Assembly: GCF_008642235.1 (NCBI RefSeq)
Contig: NZ_SJEV01000001.1
Coordinates: 1,240,001 to 1,304,000, forward strand
Source: Planctomonas psychrotolerans
GTDB taxonomy: Bacteria; Actinomycetota; Actinomycetes; Actinomycetales; Microbacteriaceae
Length of the DNA: 64,000 nt
Reading direction: 5' to 3'
The position numbers and the translations under genes were made by a program. Positions 21,766-30,340 of the stretch are shown one piece after another. The first letter of the stretch is position 1. Each line of letters opens with the position of its first letter. Under the pieces are notes generated by a model. It was not told where the DNA came from, made no database searches, and worked only from the letters and a program-made list of their open reading frames with translations.

Positions 21766-22298
21766 GCGACGTGACCGGGATCAGCGACACCACGAACGCA
21801 CCCGAGGCCCCTGTGGTGCCGGAGGACGATCGCGTCCCTCTCTCGCAGTTGGAGGAGGAGGGCGACGCCGCCGCCGACTACATCGAGGAACTTCTCGACA
21901 TCTGCGATCTCGACGGTGACATCGACATCGCCGTTCGAGCCGGCCGCGCGTACGTCTCGGTGACGGCGGGTGCCGACAGCAACATCTCGGTGCTGTCGCA
22001 GCCGGACACGGTCGCCGCGCTTCAGGAGCTCGCTCGCCTCGCGGTGCAGAGCAAGACCGGTGCATTCTCCCGGCTCATCCTCGATGTCGGTGGGTCGCGT
22101 GAAGCACGTCAGGCCGAACTGGCGCAGCTGGTGGACCGTGCGATTTCGCGCATCGAGGCGGGTTCCGCCAGTGCCGCGCTCCCTCCGATGTCATCGTACG
22201 AGCGGAAGCTGGTGCACGACATCGTCGCCGACCGCGGCTACACCTCGGAGTCCGAGGGTGAGGGTCGCGACCGCCACACGGTCATCTCCCCCGCCTAG
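21762..22298 (+). CDS. jag: KH-R3H RNA-binding protein Jag (KhpB)
   Basis: This 178-residue protein has an acidic N-terminal tail (about 1-40), a KH domain (about 42-100) and a C-terminal R3H domain with SYERKLVHDIVADRGYTSES. The Jag_N domain present in Firmicutes is absent, as is normal in actinobacteria. It presumably binds RNA and affects envelope or division functions. It is coupled to yidC by an ATGA overlap. Confidence 0.93.
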   Translation: MSDVTGISDTTNAPEAPVVPEDDRVPLSQLEEEGDAAADYIEELLDICDLDGDIDIAVRAGRAYVSVTAGADSNISVLSQPDTVAALQELARLAVQSKTGAFSRLILDVGGSREARQAELAQLVDRAISRIEAGSASAALPPMSSYERKLVHDIVADRGYTSESEGEGRDRHTVISPA

Positions 22299-22311
22299 AG
22301 CCGACGATCTC

Positions 22312-22941
22312 GTGATCAGCGAACTCGAGGCCGAGCCGCAGTCCGCGGAAGTGCTCTTCGGACCCCGGATCGACCAGGCGAGGGCCTTCACAGCGGCTCT
22401 CGCTCAGCATGGTGAGGAATGGGGTCTCATCGGACCGCTCGAGTTGCCTCGCCTGTGGACCCGACACGTGCTCAACTGCGCGCTCGTGGCCCCTCTGCTG
22501 CGGCCGGGAGTGGTCGGGGATGTCGGCAGTGGTGCCGGCCTACCCGGAATCGTGCTGGCGATCGCCCGGCCGGATGTGTCGTTCGTGCTCATCGAACCCA
22601 TGGAGCGGCGGGTCGCTTGGCTCGATCGGCAGAAGACGGAACTTGGTCTCGACAACGTGACCGTGCTCCGAGCTCGTGCCGAGGATGCCGGCACCAGCGT
22701 GGCGCTGGATCAGGTGACGGCCCGCGCGGTGAGTGCGTTCCGCAAGCTGATCCCGCTCACCGTTCCGTTGGTCAAGGACGGCGGGGAGCTCGTATTCCTC
22801 AAGGGCGCAAACGCCGAGAACGAGATCACCGCCGCCGCGAAGGCCATTCGCACCCATCACCTGCGCGACGTCGAGGTGCTCGTGCTGGGCGAGGGCGTGG
22901 TGCCCGAGGTCACCCGGGTGATCCGGGCTACAGTGGACTGA
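22312..22941 (+). CDS. rsmG: 16S rRNA (guanine527-N7)-methyltransferase
   Basis: This 209-residue SAM-dependent enzyme modifies G527 of 16S rRNA; loss is known to give low-level streptomycin resistance in other bacteria. The SAM site is VGDVGSGAGLPGIVLAIARP, and later FLKGANAENE matches the family. The GTG at 22312 lies 13 bases after jag and is taken as the start. It ends the yidC cluster; parA follows after about 130 bases. Confidence 0.95.
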   Translation: MISELEAEPQSAEVLFGPRIDQARAFTAALAQHGEEWGLIGPLELPRLWTRHVLNCALVAPLLRPGVVGDVGSGAGLPGIVLAIARPDVSFVLIEPMERRVAWLDRQKTELGLDNVTVLRARAEDAGTSVALDQVTARAVSAFRKLIPLTVPLVKDGGELVFLKGANAENEITAAAKAIRTHHLRDVEVLVLGEGVVPEVTRVIRATVD

Positions 22942-23064
22942 CCGACTCCCACGCCACACGAGAGTTCCTCACGCGTGGCGTTCTCTGCGCTGCCGGAGTG
23001 CGGGAGTATGTGCCCTACCGGATTGACCCAGAGCGCGGATGCGCCGCGCGGCCCCGACGCAGAA

Positions 23065-23080
23065 GGTTTCACGTGACACA
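23065..23080. promoter_or_regulatory. parS: degenerate parS site spanning the parA start codon
   Basis: GGTTTCACGTGACACA differs from the consensus TGTTTCACGTGAAACA at two positions. The GTG start codon of parA (23073-23075) is part of the CACGTG core, so ParB bound here would cover the translation start. Confidence 0.7.
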
Positions 23081-23996
23081 GCCCGAGAATCCCTCTCCCC
23101 CACCCGCGGCGCGAGGCTTCGACGGATCGACGCCGCTCGCCCGTGAGCTGTCGGAGAACACCCGCCGGCGGAACGCCCTCGCCGCGCAACAGCTTCCGCT
23201 CCCTCCGAAGACCCGGGTGTTCACGGTGGCGAATCAGAAGGGTGGAGTGGGGAAGACCACCACGGCGGTCAACCTCGCGGCCGCGCTCGCGAAGTCGGGT
23301 GCTCGCGTGCTGGTGATCGACCTGGATCCCCAGGGCAACGCCTCCACGGCGCTCGGCGTCGAACACCGTGCTGACACGATCAGCGTGTACGACGTGCTGG
23401 TGAACGATGCGCCGATGGACGAGGTGCTGCAGAAAAGTCCGGAGTTCGACTCCCTCTACTGCATCCCGGCCACGATCCACCTGGCTGGTGCGGAGATCGA
23501 ACTGGTGTCGCTCGTGGCGCGGGAGCAGCGACTGCGGACGGCGCTCGAGCGTTTCGCGGAGGAGTCCGACGAGGAACCGTTCCACTACGTGTTCATCGAC
23601 TGCCCGCCGTCGCTCGGACTGCTCACCATCAACGCCTTCGTCGCCGCACGCGAGGTGCTCATCCCGATCCAGTGCGAGTACTACGCGTTGGAGGGCCTGA
23701 GCCAACTGCTGAAGAACATCCAGCTGATCGAAAAGCACCTGAATCCCGATCTCATGATGTCGACGATTCTGCTGACGATGTACGACGCGCGAACGAATCT
23801 CGCCCAGCAGGTGGCGCAGGACGTGAAGACCCACTTCCCCGACGAGGTACTCGACACGATCATTCCGCGTTCGGTGCGGATCTCGGAGGCGCCGAGCTAT
23901 GGGCAGAGCGTCATCAGCTATGACTTGAATTCCCCGGGCTCGCTCTCCTACCTGGAGGCGGCAGCGGAACTGGCACGACGAGGAGCACCGAACTGA
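23073..23996 (+). CDS. parA: chromosome partitioning ATPase ParA
   Basis: This 307-residue deviant-Walker ATPase drives origin segregation with ParB. The deviant Walker A KGGVGKTT is at about 56-63, VIDLDPQGNAS follows as the A' motif, and DCPPSLGLLTINA is the Walker B region. An extended, polar N-terminus of about 45 residues precedes the ATPase fold. The GTG start is chosen from the first plausible initiator in the conserved frame. The parB ATG overlaps the parA stop by one base. Confidence 0.96.
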   Translation: MTQPENPSPPPAARGFDGSTPLARELSENTRRRNALAAQQLPLPPKTRVFTVANQKGGVGKTTTAVNLAAALAKSGARVLVIDLDPQGNASTALGVEHRADTISVYDVLVNDAPMDEVLQKSPEFDSLYCIPATIHLAGAEIELVSLVAREQRLRTALERFAEESDEEPFHYVFIDCPPSLGLLTINAFVAAREVLIPIQCEYYALEGLSQLLKNIQLIEKHLNPDLMMSTILLTMYDARTNLAQQVAQDVKTHFPDEVLDTIIPRSVRISEAPSYGQSVISYDLNSPGSLSYLEAAAELARRGAPN

Positions 23997-25039
23997 TGGC
24001 AACGAAACGAACAGGCCTCGGCCGCGGTATCGGTGCTTTGATCCCGATGTCCGACGAGACGCGCTCGCGTCCGGTCGATGTCTTCTTCCCCACGTCCTCG
24101 GGGAACGCCGATGACGGACGTACGGAGAGCGCACGCCGGCGAAACGCCGCCGCCGCGCACGATGATGCCCATTCCACAGACGATGCCGATTCGGCTGAAA
24201 CACCTCCTGATCAGGGATTACGTTCGGTTCCTGGTGCCCGGCTCGCCAATCTGGACCCGAACGACATCGTGCCGAACGCACAACAGCCCCGCACGGACTT
24301 CCGGCAGGAGGAGCTCGACGAGCTCATGGCGTCGATTCGCGAGATCGGAGTGCTGCAGCCGATTGTGGTGCGGCCGGTTGATGACGCGGTCGACGGCGCT
24401 CGCTTCGAACTGGTCATGGGTGAGCGCCGGCTGCGTGCGACGAAGGCCCTGGGATTGACGAGCATCCCCGCGGTGATCAAGGATACGGCCGACGACGCCA
24501 TGCTTCGGGACGCACTGCTGGAGAACCTGCACCGTTCGGAGCTCAATCCCCTCGAAGAAGCCAGTGCCTACCAGCAACTCCTCTCGGACTTCGGGATCAC
24601 GCAGGAACGCTTGGCCGAGCGCATAGGGCGCTCGCGACCGCAGATATCCAATACATTGCGACTACTCCGGCTTCCCGCGATCGTGCAGCAGCGGGTCGCG
24701 GCGGGTGTGTTGAGTGCCGGCCATGCCCGCGCCGTCCTTTCCGTCGTCGACGAGACGGAGATGATTCGCCTGGCTGACAAGATCGTGAACGAAGACCTCT
24801 CCGTCCGCGCGGCGGAGGCCGCCGCCACCGCCCGGCCCCGCGCCATGCGACCTCGGCCCGCCCCCTCGTCGCGTCAGGGCGCGCTGGATGAGGTGGCAGA
24901 GCGGCTCGGGGATCGCTTCGACACCCGTGTTCGCGTGTCTTCGGGCGGTAAGAAGGGGTCGATCATCATCGAGTTCGCGACGATCGCTGATCTCAACCGC
25001 ATCACACGTGAAATGGGCGTGGAGGGCTTCGGGTCTTAG
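23996..25039 (+). CDS. parB: chromosome partitioning CTPase/DNA-binding protein ParB
   Basis: This 347-residue parS-binding clamp has an N-terminal ParA-interaction motif (TGLGRGIGALIP), a variable linker to about 75 and a ParB/sulfiredoxin-like CTPase domain with GERRLRA (142-148) and HRSELNPLEEASAYQQL. The helix-turn-helix includes QERLAERIGRSRPQISNTLRLL, and a C-terminal dimerisation domain completes the protein. It is encoded directly upstream of a parS-rich gene-free block. Confidence 0.96.
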   Translation: MATKRTGLGRGIGALIPMSDETRSRPVDVFFPTSSGNADDGRTESARRRNAAAAHDDAHSTDDADSAETPPDQGLRSVPGARLANLDPNDIVPNAQQPRTDFRQEELDELMASIREIGVLQPIVVRPVDDAVDGARFELVMGERRLRATKALGLTSIPAVIKDTADDAMLRDALLENLHRSELNPLEEASAYQQLLSDFGITQERLAERIGRSRPQISNTLRLLRLPAIVQQRVAAGVLSAGHARAVLSVVDETEMIRLADKIVNEDLSVRAAEAAATARPRAMRPRPAPSSRQGALDEVAERLGDRFDTRVRVSSGGKKGSIIIEFATIADLNRITREMGVEGFGS

Positions 25040-25043
25040 CCTG

Positions 25044-25059
25044 TGTTTCACGTGAAACA
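25044..25059. promoter_or_regulatory. parS: parS site 1 (perfect)
   Basis: TGTTTCACGTGAAACA is identical to the 16-bp palindromic parS consensus. It lies 4 bases after the parB stop. Confidence 0.95.
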
Positions 25060-25124
25060 TGGGTATTGACGTCCTCGCCACTTCTGACGGTCGACGATCG
25101 AGACCTCGCGGCGGCAACGACGGC

Positions 25125-25140
25125 TGTGTCACGTGAAACG
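25125..25140. promoter_or_regulatory. parS: parS site 2 (two mismatches)
   Basis: TGTGTCACGTGAAACG keeps the CACGTG core and the right arm but differs at positions 4 and 16. Confidence 0.75.
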
Positions 25141-25495
25141 GCCTCCATGTCCGTCGTCAGCAATCGTCGTCTGGTGCCCAGCGTAGATCGGCTGACGTTA
25201 CCCCGCGGGCGCCGGCTTGCGTTCGCGGGCAGGCGGCGAATACGTCTCTGTGGGGCATTGTCGGGAACCTGCGGTCCGGCGAGGACTTCTACTCCACCGT
25301 AATCGCCTAGTCACCGTGTCGGGTCCGACAGTTCGGTCACGAAGCGCGGGTTGCCACGTCCTCACGATCCACCGCTCCCGAGCCAACCGATGTGGTGCTC
25401 GTCAGTCGGCCTGTCATTGACCCGCTTCTGCGGCCGCCGGATCACGGTGTTCCTCTCTGGCTCGGTTCACCGCCCCTGTGGTCGCCCTGCAGACA

Positions 25496-25511
25496 TGTTT
25501 CACGTGAAACG
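25496..25511. promoter_or_regulatory. parS: parS site 3 (one mismatch)
   Basis: TGTTTCACGTGAAACG differs from the consensus only at the last base. Confidence 0.92.
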
Positions 25512-25631
25512 CTCATCTGAGCACGACACTACGACACCCACGTTTGACTGAGTGTGGAAAGGGGTGACGGCGGCACCGCGGCCTGGTGGCGGTGCGTGTC
25601 GTGCATGAGTTTCACAGAGCGCGGAAGCGAA

Positions 25632-25647
25632 TGTTTCACGTGGAACA
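25632..25647. promoter_or_regulatory. parS: parS site 4 (one mismatch)
   Basis: TGTTTCACGTGGAACA has a single change in the right arm. Confidence 0.88.
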
Positions 25648-25889
25648 ACCCGCTTGAATGACGTCTCTAATTTGCCAGCGTCGCGGCGCGGGTAGCCGGG
25701 GTCTGGCAATGACCGGGTCGGTCGCCGCACGGCGGCAAGGGAGTGGTACTCCGACGCAAGCGTGTGAGGCGCCGCGCAGTCCCTGATGATGTCAACAGGA
25801 TGGCCGCTCCCGCTCTCCTGTGGGAAGCGGGCCGTTCTCCGAGAGGTTATCGCCGAGCGAACTCGAGCCTGTTGAGGGCGGCGACCTCG

Positions 25890-25905
25890 TGTTTCACGTG
25901 AAACA
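25890..25905. promoter_or_regulatory. parS: parS site 5 (perfect)
   Basis: TGTTTCACGTGAAACA is identical to the consensus. Confidence 0.95.
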
Positions 25906-26444
25906 TTCGCCGCAAGCGCTCGATCGACGAAACTCGCACACCCGAACGGCGATGTCATGGGAAGTGCATCCGTACCGCAGGTCGCCGCGCACGTCCGATG
26001 AGGCGGGCAGCGTCGCATCCGGGAGCAAGGTCAGAGGCCAGGTAATTGCCCGTTCGATTGCTGTAGTCGCGGGGGAATCTACTGCAAGCCACCTTCGCAA
26101 GCGTCGGATGATCGAGTCGTCGCCAGTCCCGACGAATTGATCTCCCGGATTCGCTGCCACCACAGGGTGGAGGGGCCATTGGCTTTCCACTTCAGGCTCT
26201 CGATAGGAGCTGATATCGCCAATCGTGCACACGACCGTCGGAGAAATTCATGGAGGCAGTGCAGCAGTTCCTCCGGTGCTCGCACTTTCCGCCGCCACGT
26301 GTGGCGGCATGGGGCGCGAGACCCGATGCACATGAGTCCTGACGGCGCTGTCTCCCGATATATTGCGACGCGGCCATCACCGCATGGGTGAGTTGTGCAT
26401 ACAGCGTGGGAGCGTCAACCCGACGTACGCCGGTAGCCGTAATC

Positions 26445-26480
26445 GCGTCGCTATGTCGCGTCGCTATGTCGCGTCGCTAT
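26445..26480. repeat. 13-bp tandem repeat at the 3' end of ddl
   Basis: Two full and one partial copy of GCGTCGCTATGTC (26445-26457, 26458-26470, 26471-26480). The last partial copy contains the ddl stop codon, so the array starts where the coding region ends. Confidence 0.85.
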
Positions 26481-27442
26481 ACCGCCGCGGCGTCTCGCAT
26501 GGCCTGCTCGGCGAGCGCCAGGTAGATGTCACCGAGCTCGTGCGCCGACGCCTCGATCGCCTGGGGAACGAGGGACGTTTCGGTGAGCCCGGGGAGCACG
26601 TTCACCTCGAGGAACCACGGCGTGCCACTGTCGTCCACGATGAGGTCCACGCGGGAGATGTGCCGAAGACCAAGAGCGGCGTGCGCGGCCAGCGCGGCCT
26701 CGGCGGCCCGCGCTGCAACGTCGTCAGTCAGTCTGGCCGGAGTATAGAAGCGTGTCTCGCCCGCGTTGTACCGCGCTGCGTAATCATAAACCCCTGATAC
26801 GGGGACTATTTCCGTCGCTGGCAGTGCCACCGTGGCGCCATCCGTCTCCAGCACTCCAATCGAGATCTCCGTGCCCACGATGCACTGCTCGACCAACGCG
26901 ACATCGACATACGTGTAGGCGTCGACCATGGCACGGGGAAGGTCGTCGTCGGAATTCACCAGTGAAACGCCCTGCGCTGATCCCCCCTGAGCAGGCTTGA
27001 CCACCACCGGGGCCGTCATCACCGAGAGGATGGACTGCAGCACGCTCGATGCGCCCAACTCGCGGAAGGTATCCTTCGGCAGGGTCACCGACGCGGGTGT
27101 GGCGACGCCGGCGCGAGCGACGAGCGTCTTCGCGGTGGGCTTGTTCCATGCGAGACGGGCGGCACCACTCGGCGACCCCACGTAGGGGATGCCGGCCAGT
27201 TCGAGCAGGGCGAACAGAGCACCGTCCTCGCCACTCGCACCGTGCAGAGCGGGCCACACGACGTCGGGCGGGTTCTCCCGCAGGTAGGGCAGTAGGGTGG
27301 AGTCCGGCTCGCGCAGAATGACCCGGGCACCGCTCGACTGCAGACCGTCGGCGACGCGGCGGCCACTGCGCAGCGATACATCGCGTTCATGCGAGATGCC
27401 GCCGGAGAGCACGACGACGGTGAGGGGAGCGCGAGTGGTCAT
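26477..27442 (-). CDS. ddl: D-alanine--D-alanine ligase
   Basis: This 321-residue ATP-grasp enzyme makes the D-Ala-D-Ala dipeptide of peptidoglycan. Recognisable parts are VVLSGGISHERDVSLRSG at the start, PALHGASGEDGALFALLE, the ATP-grasp lysine region VVVKPAQGGSAQGVSLV and the metal-binding end FLEVNVLPGLTETSLVPQAIE. It is slightly shorter than the 350-residue form of many Gram-positives. It ends a minus-strand cluster with trxBA and murJ. A second ddl may exist elsewhere, as in many actinobacteria. Confidence 0.92.
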   Translation of the reverse strand: MTTRAPLTVVVLSGGISHERDVSLRSGRRVADGLQSSGARVILREPDSTLLPYLRENPPDVVWPALHGASGEDGALFALLELAGIPYVGSPSGAARLAWNKPTAKTLVARAGVATPASVTLPKDTFRELGASSVLQSILSVMTAPVVVKPAQGGSAQGVSLVNSDDDLPRAMVDAYTYVDVALVEQCIVGTEISIGVLETDGATVALPATEIVPVSGVYDYAARYNAGETRFYTPARLTDDVAARAAEAALAAHAALGLRHISRVDLIVDDSGTPWFLEVNVLPGLTETSLVPQAIEASAHELGDIYLALAEQAMRDAAAV

Positions 27443-27447
27443 GGCGG

Positions 27448-28773
27448 CTAGTCCAAATCCGGTGGTGGGCTGGCGTAGTGGCTGTCGGGTCGCGCGGCAT
27501 CGAGCGCGCCGGTACCCGCGAACGTCTGCAGGAGATCCAGTTCCCCGTTGATCACCGTGGCGAGGCGACGGATGCCCTCACGGATGCGATCCGGGGTGGG
27601 ATAACAGAACGACAGACGCATCGCGTGGCGTCCTCGCCCGTCGGCGAAGAACGCGGTGCCCGGTGTGTAGGCGACGAGCTCCTTCACGGCCCGCGGCAGC
27701 ATCTGCTTGGCGTCGAGCTCGTGCGGCAGGGTCAACCAGATGTAGAAACCCCCGGTGGGCACGGTCCAGGAGAGGTGCGGCAGGTACTCGTTCAGCGCGC
27801 TCAGCATGGCATCGCGTCGCTCGCGGTACACGTCCCGGAAAGTGTCGATCTGCCCCTGCCAGTCGGCCGTGCGCAGGTACTCCGCGATGATCAGCTGGCT
27901 GAACGAGCTGGGGGACAGGGTGGCGGACTCCGCCGCGAGGATGAGCTTGTCGCGGATCGCATGCGGCGCGAGGGCCCACCCCACCCTGAACCCCGGAGCC
28001 AGGGTCTTCGAGAACGAACCGAGGTAGATCACTCCGTCGTCATCGGATGCTCGGAGCGCCTCGGGCGGTTTCTCGTCGAAGTAGAGCAAGCCGTACGGGT
28101 TGTCCTCGAGCACGAGGATCTCGTTGCGACGGGCGATCTCGAGCACTTCGGCCCGTCGTTCGCGTGTGAGCGTGACGCCGGCCGGGTTGTGGAAGTTGGG
28201 GATGGTGTAGAGGAACTTGATGGTGCGTCCCTCGCCGCGCAGACGGGCGATCGTCTCGCGCAGCGCCTCGGGGATGAGGCCATGCTCATCGATGGCGACG
28301 TGCGCCACCGACGCCTGATAGGAGCGGAAGACCCCGATCGCCCCCACGTAGCTCGGTGCTTCGGCGAGGATGACATCGCCGGGATCGATGAACAGCTTGG
28401 TGACGAGGTCGAGCGCCTGCTGCGATCCCGTTGTGGTGACCACGTCGTCCACACTGCCCGAGATGCCTTCGAGAGCCATGATGTCGAGGATGTGCTCGCG
28501 CAGCACCATCGTGCCCTGACCGGAACCGTACTGCAGTGCCATCGGGCCGGACTCGCGCATGACGCGCTCCATGGCCGAGGTGATCAGTTCCGCCGGGAGT
28601 GCCGAGACGTAGGGCATTCCGCCTGCGAGCGAGACGACCTCGGGGCGTGAGGCGACGGCGAAGAGGGCACGCACCTCACTGGCGCTCAATCCGGCCGTTC
28701 GCTGCGCGTAAGAGTTGAACCACGGGTCGAGGTTGGTTCCTGGCAACCCCCGGTCGTTCGGCGGTGTGTTCAC
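27448..28773 (-). CDS. PLP-dependent aminotransferase (LysN/ARO8-like class I)
   Basis: This 441-residue aminotransferase lacks the GntR head of MocR proteins. The PLP lysine is Lys256 in LGSFSKTLAPGFRVGW, and EDNPYGLLYF and NFHNPAGVTLTRERR are the usual active-site segments. Relatives act on 2-aminoadipate, branched-chain or aromatic amino acids; the substrate is not assignable. It lies between trxA and ddl on the same strand and ends 5 bases before the ddl start, so it is probably co-transcribed with ddl. Confidence 0.88.
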   Translation of the reverse strand: MNTPPNDRGLPGTNLDPWFNSYAQRTAGLSASEVRALFAVASRPEVVSLAGGMPYVSALPAELITSAMERVMRESGPMALQYGSGQGTMVLREHILDIMALEGISGSVDDVVTTTGSQQALDLVTKLFIDPGDVILAEAPSYVGAIGVFRSYQASVAHVAIDEHGLIPEALRETIARLRGEGRTIKFLYTIPNFHNPAGVTLTRERRAEVLEIARRNEILVLEDNPYGLLYFDEKPPEALRASDDDGVIYLGSFSKTLAPGFRVGWALAPHAIRDKLILAAESATLSPSSFSQLIIAEYLRTADWQGQIDTFRDVYRERRDAMLSALNEYLPHLSWTVPTGGFYIWLTLPHELDAKQMLPRAVKELVAYTPGTAFFADGRGRHAMRLSFCYPTPDRIREGIRRLATVINGELDLLQTFAGTGALDAARPDSHYASPPPDLD

Positions 28774-28829
28774 CGAACCAGCCTATCCGCGCCGGACCGG
28801 GGTCCAGGACGGACAGGCTGGTGCAGGGC

Positions 28830-29150
28830 CTAGCCCAGGTACTCGGCGAACTCCTGCTCGAGTGCCGGCTTCGGCTTGGCGCCGATGACGGTCTTGACGA
28901 CCTCTCCGCCCGAGAACACCTTCATCGCCGGGATGGACGTGATCTGGTACTTCATCGCCGTCTCGGGGTTGGCATCCACATCGAGCTTCACGAGCTTGAC
29001 GCCGGGGTTCTCCGCGGCGATCTGGTCGAGCACGGGGGCCACGGCCTTGCACGGGCCGCACCACTCCGCCCAGAAGTCGACGATCACGGGGGTGTCGGCG
29101 TCGAGGACGTCCGACTGGAAGCTGGCGTCGGTCACGTTGAGTGCGGACAT
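28830..29150 (-). CDS. trxA: thioredoxin
   Basis: This 106-residue cytoplasmic thioredoxin has the redox pair in WCGPC (30-34), cis-Pro in SIPAMKVF and the conserved DFWAEW strand. It is encoded 60 bases downstream of trxB, its reductase. Confidence 0.97.
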   Translation of the reverse strand: MSALNVTDASFQSDVLDADTPVIVDFWAEWCGPCKAVAPVLDQIAAENPGVKLVKLDVDANPETAMKYQITSIPAMKVFSGGEVVKTVIGAKPKPALEQEFAEYLG

Positions 29151-29210
29151 GGTTCTCCTTCTATTGATTCGTGTGCCGGACCGGGCAGGACGCCCGAGCC
29201 GGAGGACGGG

Positions 29211-30230
29211 TTACGGCGCGCCGACCAGTTGGCCGTCGGCCGTTACGGTGCTGCCGGACGCGGGGGAAGTGGGGCTCGAGTCGCCGTCGGCGGGTGCGAG
29301 GAGCTCCTCGGGCAGGGTGGCGAGGAAGTGCTCCGCGTCGAGTGCTGCGACCGTGCCCGAGGCGGCGGCGGTGATGGCCTGACGGTAGGTGGGGTCGATC
29401 ACGTCTCCGGCCGCGAACACTCCGGGCAGGTTGGTGCGCGACGAGCGACCCTCGACGGCGAGCGTGCCCTCCTCGGTCAGATCCAACTGGCCGTGGAACA
29501 GGTGCACGCGCGGGTCGTTACCGATGGCCACGAAGAGCCCGGTGACGTCCAGGGTGCGCTTCTCCCCGGTGCGGGTGTCATTGAGCACGACGCCGGTGAC
29601 CTTGTCGGCCCCGAGGATCTCGTCGATTGTGGCATTCCACACGAACTCGATCTTCTCGTTCGCGAATGCACGGTCCTGCATGATCTTGGAGGCGCGCAGG
29701 GTGTCCTTGCGGTGCACCACATACACCTTCGACGCGAACCGGGTGAGGAACGTGGCTTCCTCCATGGCGGAGTCACCGCCACCAACCACGGCGATCTCCT
29801 TGCCGCGGAAGAAGAACCCGTCGCAGGTTGCGCACCAGGACACTCCGTGGCCGCTCAGGCGGTCCTCGGACTCGATGCCGAGCTTGCGGTAAGCCGATCC
29901 GGTCGCGACGATCACCGCGAGAGCCTCGAGGGTCTCTCCCGATCCCACGGTGACCTTCTTCACCTCTCCGGAGAGATCCACGCTGGTCACGTCGTCGTAC
30001 AGCACCTCGGTGCCGAATCGCTCCGCCTGAGCCTGGAAGTGCTCCATGAGCTCCGGACCCTGCACGCCCTCGGGGAATCCGGGGTAGTTCTCCACCTCGG
30101 TGGTGTTCATCAGTTCGCCCCCGGCTTCCACGGAGCTGGCGATCAGGAGCGGTGCCAGATTGGCGCGAGCCGCATAGATCGCCGCGGTGTAACCGGCGGG
30201 TCCGGATCCGATGATGATGATCTGACGCAC
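29211..30230 (-). CDS. trxB: thioredoxin-disulfide reductase
   Basis: This 339-residue NADPH:thioredoxin reductase has an FAD-binding GSGPAGYTAA near the start, the redox pair CATC (Cys133, Cys136), the NADPH motif GGGDSAMEEA and a C-terminal GVFAAGDVIDPTYRQAITAAASG. The GTG at 30230 is preceded by GAGGAG 7 bases upstream. The last 25 residues are a Ser/Thr/Pro-rich extension not needed for the fold. Confidence 0.96.
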   Translation of the reverse strand: MRQIIIIGSGPAGYTAAIYAARANLAPLLIASSVEAGGELMNTTEVENYPGFPEGVQGPELMEHFQAQAERFGTEVLYDDVTSVDLSGEVKKVTVGSGETLEALAVIVATGSAYRKLGIESEDRLSGHGVSWCATCDGFFFRGKEIAVVGGGDSAMEEATFLTRFASKVYVVHRKDTLRASKIMQDRAFANEKIEFVWNATIDEILGADKVTGVVLNDTRTGEKRTLDVTGLFVAIGNDPRVHLFHGQLDLTEEGTLAVEGRSSRTNLPGVFAAGDVIDPTYRQAITAAASGTVAALDAEHFLATLPEELLAPADGDSSPTSPASGSTVTADGQLVGAP

Positions 30231-30340
30231 GAAGTCTCTCCTCACGGGCGGAAAATGGCGGGGACGCCCGGCCATCGGGGGGTACAACGCTCCCACGCTA
30301 TCCGCTATTCCGGGCGGGCAGGCGGCGGGCGGCCGCGTCG

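Larger units (their letters stand above)
25040..26476. other. gene-free parS region
   Basis: This 1.4 kb between parB and the ddl stop has no ORF with plausible codon use or recognisable product. Its content is five parS sites listed separately, and it ends with a 13-bp tandem repeat. The sequence is less GC-biased than its neighbours. It may be the ParB loading zone, kept free of transcription units. Confidence 0.7.

Noticed and set aside
25500-26018. Minus-strand 172-codon reading frame in the parS block
   Set aside because: Its product contains translated parS (VSRET) and low-complexity Arg/Ser/Thr stretches, with no ribosome site or homology.
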